This document shows positions 19,427 to 29,200 of a DNA stretch of 64,000 nucleotides, one piece after another. Below the pieces are notes generated by a model. That model saw only the letters and a list, made by a program, of their open reading frames with translations, was not told where the DNA came from and did not search any database. The DNA comes from an uncultured Rhodospirillaceae bacterium (GTDB taxonomy: Bacteria > Pseudomonadota > Alphaproteobacteria > Azospirillales > Azospirillaceae). The stretch covers positions 1 through 64,000 of the forward strand of contig CALBDS010000054.1 of assembly GCA_937927415.1 (NCBI GenBank). The letters are read 5' to 3'. Numbering within the stretch: the first letter of the stretch is position 1; each line of letters starts with the position of its first letter. A program made the translations under genes and the position numbers.

Positions 19427-20014
19427 TCATCCCATCGGACGCGGCACGGGGCGGCGGAACGGCTCGGGCACCCGTTCGCGGGGCACCGGAACCGGCCCGC
19501 CATCCAGCCCGCCACCACCACCCTCCACCACCGCGGTGCCGGCGGCGACCGGGGGGGACGGGGGACGGACGGCCAGGGCCATCGTCACCATGTCCACAAC
19601 CCGCGTCTCGCAGCCGGACAGGGACGCCCGCACCTCGCCCCCCATCTGCACCAGCCGTTCGTCCACGTCGGCCTGGAAGGTACGGATCTGCAGCCGCACA
19701 TCCCCCATTTGCCGGTCGATCCGCGCCAGCGCCGCGGTCATCCCCCGAACCGATTCCGTCAGCGCCATGATGTCGGCAGGATCAACCACAGGCGGCGCCG
19801 GGGGCGGGGGCACGGCCGCAGCCTCCACCCGCGCCTCGGCCACGGCCAACCGCCCATGCAGCGACACCAGCTCCGCCGCCAGCCGGCGGTGCGTGCGGCC
19901 GGACCGCCACAAGGCGGCCAGCGCGCCGGCCGCAACCAGGACCGCCACCATAAGAGCGGCCAGACCGCCGGCGGGGCCGCCCAGCACCAGCGCCTGCAAC
20001 TCTGGATCGATCAT
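19427..20014 (-). CDS. single-pass membrane protein with coiled-coil, T6SS-associated
   Basis: I do not recognise a named family. The 195-residue protein has one hydrophobic helix near residues 14-37 (GGLAALMVAVLVAAGALAALW). A heptad-like helical region at about 42-150 suggests a coiled coil, and a Pro/Gly-rich tail ends it. It is the first gene of the tssJ-K-L-M-H block, 105 bases before tssJ. That position suggests an accessory role in the membrane complex, which is only inferred. Its base composition is like that of its neighbours. Confidence 0.7.
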   Translation of the reverse strand: MIDPELQALVLGGPAGGLAALMVAVLVAAGALAALWRSGRTHRRLAAELVSLHGRLAVAEARVEAAAVPPPPAPPVVDPADIMALTESVRGMTAALARIDRQMGDVRLQIRTFQADVDERLVQMGGEVRASLSGCETRVVDMVTMALAVRPPSPPVAAGTAVVEGGGGGLDGGPVPVPRERVPEPFRRPVPRPMG

Positions 20015-20656
20015 GCGCTGCAGTTCCCATTCATGAAGTCAGACATCCGGGGCCGGCGGCTTGAAAGGCATCCTATTGCAGTAACGTCTTTGGCGTCTAT
20101 CATCTTTGATTGACGTTCGCAAGGTAAGCATCAAATCGCTGACGGATGATTGGCTGGCACGATTATAATCAGATTCGCCGTTGACAGAATATTATCATCT
20201 TCTTACCCACCCCCTCTCAGCGCATCGCTCACCAGCTTATCCGATCACTTTTTCCTTCTGATGACACAACCACAAATCAACATTTCAGTTTGGTAACAAA
20301 CGGCACCCTGCCCTCCTGCCCGAAGAAGACAAGCCCCATGCATCTCCAACACATCACATTTTGCGCCGGAGGAAACGGATGGACGGCCATAAGGATGGTG
20401 TCAAACCGCGGAACGCTTGTCAGCGATAAGGATGCCCCCCATGATGTCCGCTCCCGGCGCAGCACCAGCGCCTGCACACTCCAACGTTGAAGAGCCGGAA
20501 CCGGACCGCGGGGCCGAAACCAGAATTTGTTCGGACAGCTCCGATTATCATGGGTAATGTTTCCTCATGATCGGGACAGCCGGCGCTGCGGGCATTGCCC
20601 ACGCCGCTGGAAACGGTTCCCCACCGCCATGATGAACGCTGAGAAGGTACGTGCGA
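20015..20656. other. divergent promoter region between two T6SS blocks
   Basis: About 640 bases separate the minus-strand tssJ block from the plus-strand tssA block. Bases 20080-20300 are AT-rich compared with their surroundings, so promoters for both directions probably lie here. Short open frames (for example 20290-20490) look non-coding. A TTGACA hexamer occurs near 20182 but no matching -10 box is placed well behind it. Confidence 0.5.
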
Positions 20657-21805
20657 ATGGACGCCCAACCGGCGACTGTCGAGACGCAGGATTACCGGCC
20701 GCGGATCACCGCGCTTCCCTATGCTGCGCTGGTAAAGCCGATTTCCGCCGATTCTCCCTGCGGTGACAGCCTGCGCTACGACGATGCTTACGACCGTCTG
20801 CGCGAATACCAGCGGGAGGAAGACGCCGGTCTGTCCCAGGACGTCTGGCAGCGGGAGGTCAAGCGCGCCCAGTGGCCGGAATTGTACCGGCTGGCCGTGG
20901 ACGTCCTGCGCAACCGCACCAAGGATCTGCAGATCGCCTGCTGGCTGACCGAGGCGCTGGCCCATCTGCACAGCATCCCCGGCATCATCGACGGGCTGAA
21001 CCTGCTGGGCGATTACTGCGCCCTCTATTGGGCCGACATTCACCCCCAGGTCGAAGACGGTGACCTGGACTGGCGCGCCGCCCCGTTCGTGGCGCTGGAC
21101 CGCCGGCTGGTGGTGCTGCTGCGCCAGCTTCCCCTGACCAATCCGGCCACGGCCGACGCCAGCCCCTGTTCCCTGGACCAGTACGACGAGACGGTCCAGA
21201 TGGAGGCGCTGTCCCGCCGCAACGCCAAGCAGTTCGAACGGCTGGCGTCGGAGGGCAAGATGACCCGCCAGCGGATGCTGGCCAGCGCCTCGCTGACGCC
21301 GATGGACAGCTTTGTCGGGCTGGCCCGCGACCTGACGGGCCTGCAGGCCGAGGTCGTGCGGCTGGAAACCCGGCTGGAATCGCTGATGGGCCGGGACGCG
21401 CCGTCGTTCACCGGAACCCGTGGAACCCTGGACACGATGGTCCGCGTCATCAAGGAGATCGGTGGCATGACCGACACCCCGACCGAAACGGCCCCCGAGA
21501 CGGATGCCGCCGCAGCCGACGACACCGCCGTGGCCGAAGCGCGCGGCGCCAGCGTGTCGGAATTTCCCAACCGTCCCGCCGGCCCCATCGTCAGCCGCGA
21601 AGACGCCTATCGCCGCCTGACCGAAGCGGCGGACTATCTGTTGCGCACCGAACCCCACAGCCCGGTGCCCTACCTTATCAAAAGGGCGGTGGCGTGGGGC
21701 CGCATGGACCTGTCGGAACTGCTCCAGGAACTGATCGCCAACGATCAGGATCTGTTCAAGACCTATGGCCTGCTCGGCATCCGCGAGTGGACCGGGCGGA
21801 AGTGA
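20657..21805 (+). CDS. tssA: type VI secretion protein TssA (ImpA)
   Basis: TssA family protein that primes assembly of the tube and sheath. The 382-residue protein has the ImpA N-terminal domain in its first half. This includes SPCGDSLRYDDAYDRL and WPELYRLAVDVLRNRTKDLQIACWL in sequence. The C-terminal part has the closing motif of short TssA proteins (SPVPYLIKRAVAWG, then LLQELI). The ATG at 20657 has GAGAAGG about 9 bases upstream; a GTG at 20651 is closer than usual to that site. Its stop overlaps the next gene by one base. Confidence 0.92.
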   Translation: MDAQPATVETQDYRPRITALPYAALVKPISADSPCGDSLRYDDAYDRLREYQREEDAGLSQDVWQREVKRAQWPELYRLAVDVLRNRTKDLQIACWLTEALAHLHSIPGIIDGLNLLGDYCALYWADIHPQVEDGDLDWRAAPFVALDRRLVVLLRQLPLTNPATADASPCSLDQYDETVQMEALSRRNAKQFERLASEGKMTRQRMLASASLTPMDSFVGLARDLTGLQAEVVRLETRLESLMGRDAPSFTGTRGTLDTMVRVIKEIGGMTDTPTETAPETDAAAADDTAVAEARGASVSEFPNRPAGPIVSREDAYRRLTEAADYLLRTEPHSPVPYLIKRAVAWGRMDLSELLQELIANDQDLFKTYGLLGIREWTGRK

Positions 21806-22812
21806 TGCCGCGCGCGCGCCGCACCGCCTGCCTGACCGCCCCCGCTCTGGTCGCCGTTCTGATCGCCCTTGCCGGCGGTGCCGCGCCGGCCATGGCCGAC
21901 AGCCGGCAGGCGTTGGAAGCGCGGGCGCAGCGGGGCGACGCCGCGTCGCAATACACGCTGGCGATGATGAGCCGCAAGGCGGGCGCGTCCGGCATGGACC
22001 GCTCGGTCGCCCTGCTGTGCCGCGCCGCCGGCCAGGGGCATGTGGATGCCGCCTATCAATTGGGGCGCGTCTACCTGACCGGCATCGGTGCGCCGCTGGA
22101 TCCCGACATGGGGGCGGCCTGGCTGCGGCGGGCCTCGGCCCGCGGGCACAGCGGCGCCACCGCCATGCTGCGCACCATCGGGCCGACCATGCCGGTGATG
22201 TCCCCCACCTGCGGCGGGCGGGCGGTGCCGGCGATGCCGGCGCCGGTCCCGGCCGGATCGGGTGTGGGCCGCACGGGGCCGGACGGGGCGGGGGGCTACA
22301 GCAACGCCGCCTTCACGCCCCCGCCGTCGGGGCATTCCCTGTTCGCCAGCCCGCTGTTCCGCGACACCCGCCCCCTGCGGTCGGCGGCACCGCCCGCCGA
22401 CGCCCCGGCGGATGTGGTGGCGATCGTCAACCGGCACGCCGCCACCATGGGGCTGGACCCGGCGCTGGTGCTGGCGGTGATGCGGGCGGAATCCCGTTAC
22501 CGCCCCGACGCGGTATCGCCGAAAAAAGCCGCCGGGCTGATGCAGCTCATGCCCGCCACCGCCCGCCGGTTCGGCGTGGCCGACGTCTTCGATCCCGAAG
22601 ACAACATCGTCGGCGGCATGCGCTATCTGCGCTGGCTTCTGAACAATTTCCAGGGCGACGTGACCAAGACCGTTGCCGCCTACAACGCCGGGGAAGGGGC
22701 GGTGGAGCAGCACGACGGCGTGCCGCCCTATGCCGAAACCCAGGAGTATGTGCAGCGGGTGCGCGCCGTCTATGACCGCGACTGGCATCCCTATGCCCCG
22801 CCGGCACCGTAA
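21805..22812 (+). CDS. Sel1-repeat and lytic transglycosylase (SLT) protein
   Basis: An exported peptidoglycan lytic transglycosylase of 335 residues. A signal peptide covers about residues 1-33, ending near PAMA. Two Sel1-like repeats follow at about 36-115 (AAYQLGRVYLTGIG). A Pro/Gly-rich linker leads to a family 1 SLT catalytic domain at about 205-325. The catalytic Glu lies in AVMRAESRYRP near residue 228, and GLMQLMPATA and VAAYNAGEGAV are standard. It is translationally coupled to tssA (TGATG overlap). It likely opens peptidoglycan for the TssJLM complex; a role as a secreted effector is less likely given the Sec signal. Confidence 0.88.
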   Translation: MPRARRTACLTAPALVAVLIALAGGAAPAMADSRQALEARAQRGDAASQYTLAMMSRKAGASGMDRSVALLCRAAGQGHVDAAYQLGRVYLTGIGAPLDPDMGAAWLRRASARGHSGATAMLRTIGPTMPVMSPTCGGRAVPAMPAPVPAGSGVGRTGPDGAGGYSNAAFTPPPSGHSLFASPLFRDTRPLRSAAPPADAPADVVAIVNRHAATMGLDPALVLAVMRAESRYRPDAVSPKKAAGLMQLMPATARRFGVADVFDPEDNIVGGMRYLRWLLNNFQGDVTKTVAAYNAGEGAVEQHDGVPPYAETQEYVQRVRAVYDRDWHPYAPPAP

Positions 22813-22830
22813 AGCCAAGGAGGCCCGGCC

Positions 22831-23322
22831 ATGCTGGAGCCGCTGATTCGCACCCTCGGCCAGTGGGCCGAACGGGGGGCGCGGGCCGGGAGCGGCTCGA
22901 CGTCCTTGATTCTGGTCCGGCTGTCCGACAGGCTGACACGCATGTCCTCGTCCTTCACGGCCCCTCCCCGTCCGGCCCCTCCTCCCGCTCCGGACTCCGC
23001 GATCGCAACGGCAAACACCGCGGCGACGGGATCACGCACCGCAGCGACGGAGTCCCCCTGGCGGGCCGTGCGGCTGTTCGGCCTGACCGTGCTGTGGCTG
23101 TGGCGGGTCACCACGGCCCCCATCCGGCTGACCGTGTGGGTGGCGGAGGCGGTGGTCACCCTGTCCATGGCGGCGGTGATCGTCGGGGCGGCGGCCTGGG
23201 CCATGGGGATGATCCCCGACGAGACGGTCCTGCGCCTGGCCCGCCCGCTGGTGGACCGGCTGGGCGGCTTCATCGTTCACAGCCTGGAACAGGTCCTGCA
23301 AAGCCGGGGCGGGGGCGGTTGA
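22831..23322 (+). CDS. hypothetical T6SS-associated membrane protein
   Basis: A 163-residue protein that I cannot assign to a family. It has a Pro/Ala-rich linker at about 43-72, then two hydrophobic helices at about 80-100 and 105-128 (VWVAEAVVTLSMAAVIVGAAAW). The predicted C-terminus is amphipathic. A strong AAGGAGG sequence lies 8 bases before the ATG and 4 bases after the upstream stop, so it is co-transcribed with tssA and the transglycosylase. An immunity or membrane-accessory role is possible but unproven. Confidence 0.7.
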   Translation: MLEPLIRTLGQWAERGARAGSGSTSLILVRLSDRLTRMSSSFTAPPRPAPPPAPDSAIATANTAATGSRTAATESPWRAVRLFGLTVLWLWRVTTAPIRLTVWVAEAVVTLSMAAVIVGAAAWAMGMIPDETVLRLARPLVDRLGGFIVHSLEQVLQSRGGGG

Positions 23323-23423
23323 TCCGCACCGGATACTCCGTCCGGTGGGCTGTGGACAGTCCGGGGAATAAGGCTTATGGTTTGCCGCTTCCCCCCAATT
23401 TATAGACATCGATCGTCGCTCCC

Positions 23424-24269
23424 ATGAGTCATTCCTTCGGTTTTTCCCCGGAGTCCGGAACGGTCGCCCCAGAGGATGGAGCGGACAACGCCTTCCCTGT
23501 TCGGGACAACGCCGTGCAGGACAACGCGCCGGATGCGGAAGCGGCGGCTGTGGAGAATGGGGCGGATGCGGCATCGGAAGCGCCGGGCCGCCGGCGCACG
23601 GCCAAACTTCTCGCCAACCATCAGGTTCTGTGCTCCACCCGTTTCCGCAACGCGGTGGAGGGGCTGGCCGAGCGCAACGGCGTCACCCTGGCCGAGATCC
23701 TGGAATCCGCCATGATCCTGGCCACCCCGGCGCGGCTGGAGGCCATCGCCGATCCGGGCGAACCGGAACCGGGCGATCTGGCGGTGACGGTGGTGCCGCT
23801 GGCCAACGGCCAGAGCCGCACCTTCCGCCGCAAGCCCTGCCTGAAGATCCGCGGCCCCATGGGGCTGGACCCGGCGCTGATCCGCCGGCTGCTGTCCTTT
23901 GCCCTGGCCCTGGACAATGACGACGAATGGCGGCTGGTGCCGGTGGCCGAGGTCACCCGCCCCTATCACCAGATCGCCACGCTGGAACGGCGCATCCATG
24001 CGCTGGTGGACATTCTGCGCCAGCAGTACCCCAACGTGACCGAGGAACCACCCCGCAACCTGCGTCAGGCCACGGCACTGATGGGCTTCCCGAACGAATG
24101 GTGCATTGACGAGGCGGCGATCAACAAACGCTTCCGGGAAATGGCCCGCGTGTTCCATCCGGATACCGGCCTTGCGGCCTGTGCAAAACGGATGAACTCG
24201 CTGATCGAGGCCCGCAAGCTGTTGCTGCGCTTCATCAATACGTCCCGCCGGGCATCCGCGGCGTCGTAA
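23424..24269 (+). CDS. J-domain protein associated with type VI secretion cluster
   Basis: A 281-residue soluble protein whose C-terminal 65 residues look like a DnaJ J-domain. The helix II segment INKRFREMARVF leads into an intact HPD tripeptide at residues 245-247, and helix III is NSLIEARKLLLRF. The N-terminal 50 residues are acidic and low complexity. The middle (about 55-200) is of unknown fold, with KLLANHQVLCSTRFRNAV at its start. It would be expected to stimulate an Hsp70 (DnaK). There is no zinc-finger or G/F region. It lies on the same strand as tssA, 101 bases after the previous gene. Confidence 0.72.
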   Translation: MSHSFGFSPESGTVAPEDGADNAFPVRDNAVQDNAPDAEAAAVENGADAASEAPGRRRTAKLLANHQVLCSTRFRNAVEGLAERNGVTLAEILESAMILATPARLEAIADPGEPEPGDLAVTVVPLANGQSRTFRRKPCLKIRGPMGLDPALIRRLLSFALALDNDDEWRLVPVAEVTRPYHQIATLERRIHALVDILRQQYPNVTEEPPRNLRQATALMGFPNEWCIDEAAINKRFREMARVFHPDTGLAACAKRMNSLIEARKLLLRFINTSRRASAAS

Positions 24270-24358
24270 GCGGCGAAGGAGGCATCTCCGAAGGCGGACT
24301 TCCCGTTCCCGGCCGGCATCCCATATGGACCTTATCCGAACCGTGGGAGTGCGCCAGC

Positions 24359-24766
24359 ATGGAAATGTCCCGTTCCGCGAGCCTGAAGCTTCTGGTCGGC
24401 GATCTGCGCGCGGCGGGGGGCCAGTCCCTGGGTTTCCCCGACCCGGTGCTGCAAACCTATTGGGACGACCTTCTGGGATTCATCGCCACCCATTACCCGA
24501 TGCACGGGGGCGTGCCCGATGCCGCGTGGGTTGCCGTGGTGCGCAACCGCCTGCTGGCGTCCAACGGGGCCGCACTGGAAAGCCTGGACGGGCATGACGG
24601 TCACGGTCTGGTTCTGGGGCTGCTGGTGTGGCTGATCCGCGACTGCCGCATTCCCTACGATCATTCCCTGTCGCTGGTGCGCCAGCCGACGCTGGCGCAT
24701 CTGGAAGCGTACCGGGTGTGGGCGCAGTTCCGCCATTTGCAGGCCGCCGGGCGGATTTCGGAATAG
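24359..24766 (+). CDS. hypothetical protein
   Basis: A 135-residue predicted soluble, helical protein with no family I recognise. It has a central hydrophobic helix (GLVLGLLVWLIRDC) and few charged repeats. It follows the J-domain gene on the same strand after 89 bases, so it belongs to the accessory end of the T6SS locus. Several upstream in-frame codons exist; the start at 24359 is the first ATG with a following ATG-rich context and is uncertain by a few residues. Confidence 0.6.
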   Translation: MEMSRSASLKLLVGDLRAAGGQSLGFPDPVLQTYWDDLLGFIATHYPMHGGVPDAAWVAVVRNRLLASNGAALESLDGHDGHGLVLGLLVWLIRDCRIPYDHSLSLVRQPTLAHLEAYRVWAQFRHLQAAGRISE

Positions 24767-24850
24767 AGTGCGGCACAACCCGCTGGACGGACGCGCCGTG
24801 CTTGGGCACCGTAGCCGGCACTGTCGTCTGTCTGCCGGGGTTATGCTTTG

Positions 24851-25165
24851 ATGATGCGGTGTTTTCCGTCCCAGCGTCCGGTGCCGCGGGGTCTGTGCGT
24901 GCGGGTGCTGCTGCCGCTGGCGCTGGCGGCGGGGCTGGCGTCCTGCGGCTCATCCGACACCTATGCGGTGCAGGAACGCAACGGCAACCGCGTCAGCATC
25001 GACTACAACACCACCCAGACCGACCCCGCGGCCGTTCTGAAGGCCGCCGAGTCCTATTGCCGGACCATCGGCGACCTGCACGCCAGCCAGATCGACACAT
25101 CCTATCTGCGCGGCGGACCGGGGACGGCGCTCTGGCGCACCGCCACCTACGCCTGTTTGCCGTAA
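24851..25165 (+). CDS. small hypothetical lipoprotein
   Basis: A protein of about 104 residues with a basic N-region, a hydrophobic core (LLPLALAAGLA) and a lipobox LASC near residue 32. It is therefore predicted to be a membrane-anchored lipoprotein. The mature part of about 70 residues contains AAESYCRTIGDLHA and a cysteine near the end, so one disulfide is possible. Two adjacent ATGs (24851, 24854) could start it. It converges with the next gene with a gap of 27 bases. Confidence 0.68.
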   Translation: MMRCFPSQRPVPRGLCVRVLLPLALAAGLASCGSSDTYAVQERNGNRVSIDYNTTQTDPAAVLKAAESYCRTIGDLHASQIDTSYLRGGPGTALWRTATYACLP

Positions 25166-25192
25166 TCGCTCGCCTTATCCACGCAGCACTCT

Positions 25193-26128
25193 TCACACCG
25201 GGGCGGGAACGGTCACGGTGCGGTGCGTCCGGCTCAAGCGGTATGAAACGGGGGCGGACAGGGCCTCGACGATCTCTTCGGCCGACCACACCCGCGGCCA
25301 GGGGCTGGAGTCGTCCCCGCGCTGGCGCCGCACGCGCAGCGCGTGGTCGATCCGTCCGTCCACATCGGCCAGGATGGTCTGCCGCAGCCGGCGCCGCTCG
25401 TCCGGCAGGGCGCGGGGATCCAGGTAGAAACCCGGTGCATCCGTCACCGCCTGATACCCCAGCATCTCGGTGCCGAAGGGGCCGAAGGCCGGGCGCGGGC
25501 AATCGCCCGCAGCCTGGGGGTGCCAGGCTCCGTCCGCATCCAGCAGAAAGCCGTCACTTTCCCCCGCCAGGGCACGTTCCATCAGCACGCGCACGCGCTG
25601 TTTCAGCGATTCCGCCTGATCCAGATCTTCCGGCGTCAGGGCCACGCTGCCGATCCCCGACCGCTCCCGGAACGCCGCCGCACGATCCGCCGCGCGGTCC
25701 CGCGCCATGGCCTCGAAACACGCGGCCAGATCCAGCAGCGCCCGGCGGGGCGGCCCGTCGGCGGCACGGGCGGCGGCCGCGGCGGCGGCGGCATGGGCGC
25801 GCAGTTGCGCCGCCGTCATGGATGCCGCCCGCAGCGGCGTGATGGCGAACGCCTCCACAGGATTGGCGGGGGACGGGTGAACCGACGGTGGTACAGCAGC
25901 CCCCTCTCCATCCGGCCCGGTGCTCTGTTCCGGTTCGGGAAGCGGCCGCGGCAGCAGGGCGGCCATCTCCTCTCCCAGGTCGGAGGACAGTGCTGCCCGG
26001 AATAATTTTGCCAGCAAAAGAGGTGGAAGATTATCCAGGCACAGTTGCACCAGCAAATCATCGGAAAGATCGAACAAATCCCGACTGTCCAGCCCCCCTT
26101 CGCCGGAATGTGGGGAAAGATGGCCCAT
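25193..26128 (-). CDS. hypothetical protein divergent from the giant adhesin gene
   Basis: A 311-residue soluble protein I do not recognise. It opens with an acidic, leucine-rich segment (LFDLSDDLLVQLCLDNLPPLLLAKLF), then an Ala-rich helical stretch near residues 115-150. The C-terminal half has mixed composition with no clear motif. The ATG at 26128 has a GGGAG sequence upstream and is preferred over one 54 bases earlier. It is transcribed divergently from the repeat-rich adhesin gene, so the two may share a control region. Confidence 0.65.
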   Translation of the reverse strand: MGHLSPHSGEGGLDSRDLFDLSDDLLVQLCLDNLPPLLLAKLFRAALSSDLGEEMAALLPRPLPEPEQSTGPDGEGAAVPPSVHPSPANPVEAFAITPLRAASMTAAQLRAHAAAAAAAARAADGPPRRALLDLAACFEAMARDRAADRAAAFRERSGIGSVALTPEDLDQAESLKQRVRVLMERALAGESDGFLLDADGAWHPQAAGDCPRPAFGPFGTEMLGYQAVTDAPGFYLDPRALPDERRRLRQTILADVDGRIDHALRVRRQRGDDSSPWPRVWSAEEIVEALSAPVSYRLSRTHRTVTVPAPV

Positions 26129-26281
26129 CACTCTTTTCTCCCGTCCGGGTGCCTGATCCGCCCCGTGATTCGCGTGACACAATGTTACGAGGAAATTTCA
26201 AAATAATAAGTATATTTTGGTGGTATCGCTTCGATGGCTCGGGAAAAATCATTCCCAGCCCAGCGCCTGCGTGAAGAAACC

Positions 26282-29200
26282 ATGCCCCGCGACGAACAGC
26301 AGCTTGCCGCCCTTCCCACCCCCGCCCCGACCGGCCCGTCCGCCGCACCGCCGGCCACGGCACCGCAACCTCTGGTTCCCGATTTGCTGGTGAACGAGGC
26401 GGTGGGAACGCTGCTGGGCGGACAGGGGGACATCCGGGCGCTGGAACAGAAGATCGGCCAGTCCATCGCCACGGCCGGCGTACCGCCGGAACAGGCCGCC
26501 ACCTATGCCGGCCAGTGGATGCGGACCTTCGTCACGCAGATGGGATCGGCCCCGTCCCCCGAAGCGGCACAGGCGGAAGCCAGCCGCATCGTTTCCGCCA
26601 CCATCACCCAGGCTTCCCGCTCCGCCGCTCCGCTGACCCCCGAACAGAAGCTGGCCACGGCGCTGGCCGGCGGCGGCAACATCACCTCCGCCCTCAGCGA
26701 CAGCGGCATTCTGCCGTCCGGGAGCACCGGCAACGATTCCGTCACCAAGGCGGTGTTCGCCGACCTCAACGCCGCCCTGACCCGGGATCCGGGGGGGACC
26801 GGGGCGGGGATTGCCCCGTCCGTCCTGGCACAGGCGGGCGACACCGCCGCCCGTGCCGCCGAATCGGCCAACCGTCCCGCCACCACCCCCCTGGACCCGG
26901 CGCAGAAGCTGGCGAGCGCACTGGCGTCGGGAACCGGGGTTGCGGCGGCGGTCGGGGGCGGGAACCGGGACGGCGCCTATGGCGCATCCCTGGAACAGGC
27001 GTTGGCGCGGGGCAGCGACATCGGCAGCGCCGTGCAGGCGGCGGCGGCCGACTCCGCCCATTCCCACCAGCAGGCCCAAGCCAGCACGGTCGCCCCGTCG
27101 CCGGCCGACAAGCTGGTCGCCGCCCTGTCCGGCAACGGTCCCGCCAGCACCCTGCCGGGGGGAAGCAACCCGGCCTTTGCCGCCACCTTGTCGGACGCCC
27201 TGGCCCGCGGCTCCGATCCGGGGGCGGCCATGGCCGCATCCGCCCGTTCGCAACAGGTGTCGGAAAGCATCGGCAAATCCACCAGCGTGCCGCTGAATCC
27301 CGCCGACAATCTGGTGGCGTCCCTCGCCTCCGGCCACAAGGTTGGCGAAGCGGTCAGCACCTTCGCCGCCCAGACGGGGCTGGGGGCGGGGGGGATCGGC
27401 GCGTTCACCTCCTCCCTGGGCACGTCGCTGGCCCGCGGAACGTCGCCCGTGACGGCGGTGTCGTCGTCGCAGCAGACCGCCGTCACCGCCAGCACCAACA
27501 GCAGCACCGCAGCCCAGGGGGTGAAAGCCGATCCCGTGGTGGCCGCCCTGGCCAGCGGCACCGGCACCGTGGCCGGCGGCAACGCCGCCTTTGGCGCCGC
27601 CCTGGGGCAAGCCCTGAGCGAAGGCAAATCCTCCGGCGAGGCCACGGCCCACGCCGCCCAAGCCGCCACCACCGCCGGCCAGAACGTGGCGGAAAACGCC
27701 GTGCCGGTGTCGCCGGAAAACGCCGCCCTGGCGGCCCAGTCCAAACCGGCGGATGGGGCCGGGGAAAAAGCCGTTCAGGTCGCCGAAGGCAAAGCCGCCG
27801 CCGAGACCGGGGGCAAGACTGCCGAAGGTGGGGAGAAGGTCGCCGCCGAGGCCGGGGCCAAGGCCGCCGAAGGTAGGGAGAAGGTCGCCGCCGAGGCCGG
27901 GGCCAAGGCCGCCGAAGGTGGGGAGAAGGTCGCCGCCGAGGCCGGGGCCAAGGCTGCCGAAGGTGGGGAGAAGGTCGCCGCCGAGGCCGGGGCCAAGGCT
28001 GCCGAAGGTGGGGAGAAAATCGCCGCCGAAGGTGGAGAGAAGGTCGCCGCCCACGGGGAGCGGGATGCCGGTCCGGCGGATCGCCTGGAAACGCAGGTGG
28101 CCGAAGCCGCCCCTTTGTCCCTGTCGATGGGGACGAAAACGGGCGGTGACCTCAATCAGGTGTTTAAAAGCGTCGCCACCCTCGTCACCGGGACCAACGC
28201 CGTGGTGGCCCCGGTGCATAACCAGACGGTGAAATCAGGGCTGTTCGCCTCCTCCTCCCTGAAAAGCGCCGATCTCAATCCCATCAAAAGCCTGCTCGAA
28301 TCGGTCCGGCAGGAATCGGTCACCACTCTGGTGAAAACCGCCGCTCTGACCGAAAGCACCGACACCAAAACCGACAGCTCCCACACCGAAACCCCGGTCA
28401 CTCCGGAATCACCGCCGGCCGTGTCGCCGCCGGTCGTGGAATCGCCACCCGTCTCCCCCCCGGTATCCCCGCCGGTGTCCCCCCCGGAATCGCCGCCGGT
28501 CGTGGTGTCGCCGCCCGTCTCGCCCCCGGTATCGCCACCCGTCTCACCGCCGGTGTCGCCGCCGGTGTCGCCACCCGTTTCGCCGCCGGTGTCGCCCCCG
28601 GTATCGCCGCCAGTATCGCCGCCGGTCGTGGTGTCGCCGCCCGTCTCGCCCCCACCCCCTCCGGTGTCGGCGGCGCCGTCGCTTGCCAGCAGCTACAGCA
28701 AGACAGCACTGGCGGCGCAGTTGCACATCAGCGAGGACGCCACCGCCCCCGTCGGCTTCAAGGTGATGGATGTCATCGAAACCATCTTCACCTTTGCCAG
28801 CGGCACAACGGCGGCCGGCATCCTGGTGGTGCTGGATCCCTCGTCCCTGTCGGGCAAGGGCGCCTGGCAGTACCAGGCCGCGGGGTCGGCGGAATGGCAA
28901 ACACTCATGACCGGCGAGGGGTTCGGCAACACCACCTTTCTCAGCCTGAACGCCGCGCTGCGGTTCGTCCCCAACGCCGATTACAACGGCGCCGCTCCGG
29001 ACTTGCAGGTGATGGGGGTGGACAGCCGGTCCGGCTGGACCAGCGCCCATGACGGAACGCGGGTGATGCTGGCGTCCATCGGATCGCCCGCGGCCGTTTC
29101 CTCCACCAGCGCCAACCTGACCATCGACGTCACCGGGGTCAACGACGCCCCCACGGTGAAGGGAGATCTGGCGGCGCTTCCATCCCTGATGGCGGGCGAG

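Noticed and set aside
20156..20180. Possible sigma-54 site (TGGCAC with A/T-rich follow-up)
   Set aside because: The required GC at the -12 position is missing at the correct spacing.
27821..28045. Regular repeats that could suggest a CRISPR array
   Set aside because: Units are contiguous with no unique spacers and lie inside a coding frame as 15-residue peptide repeats.
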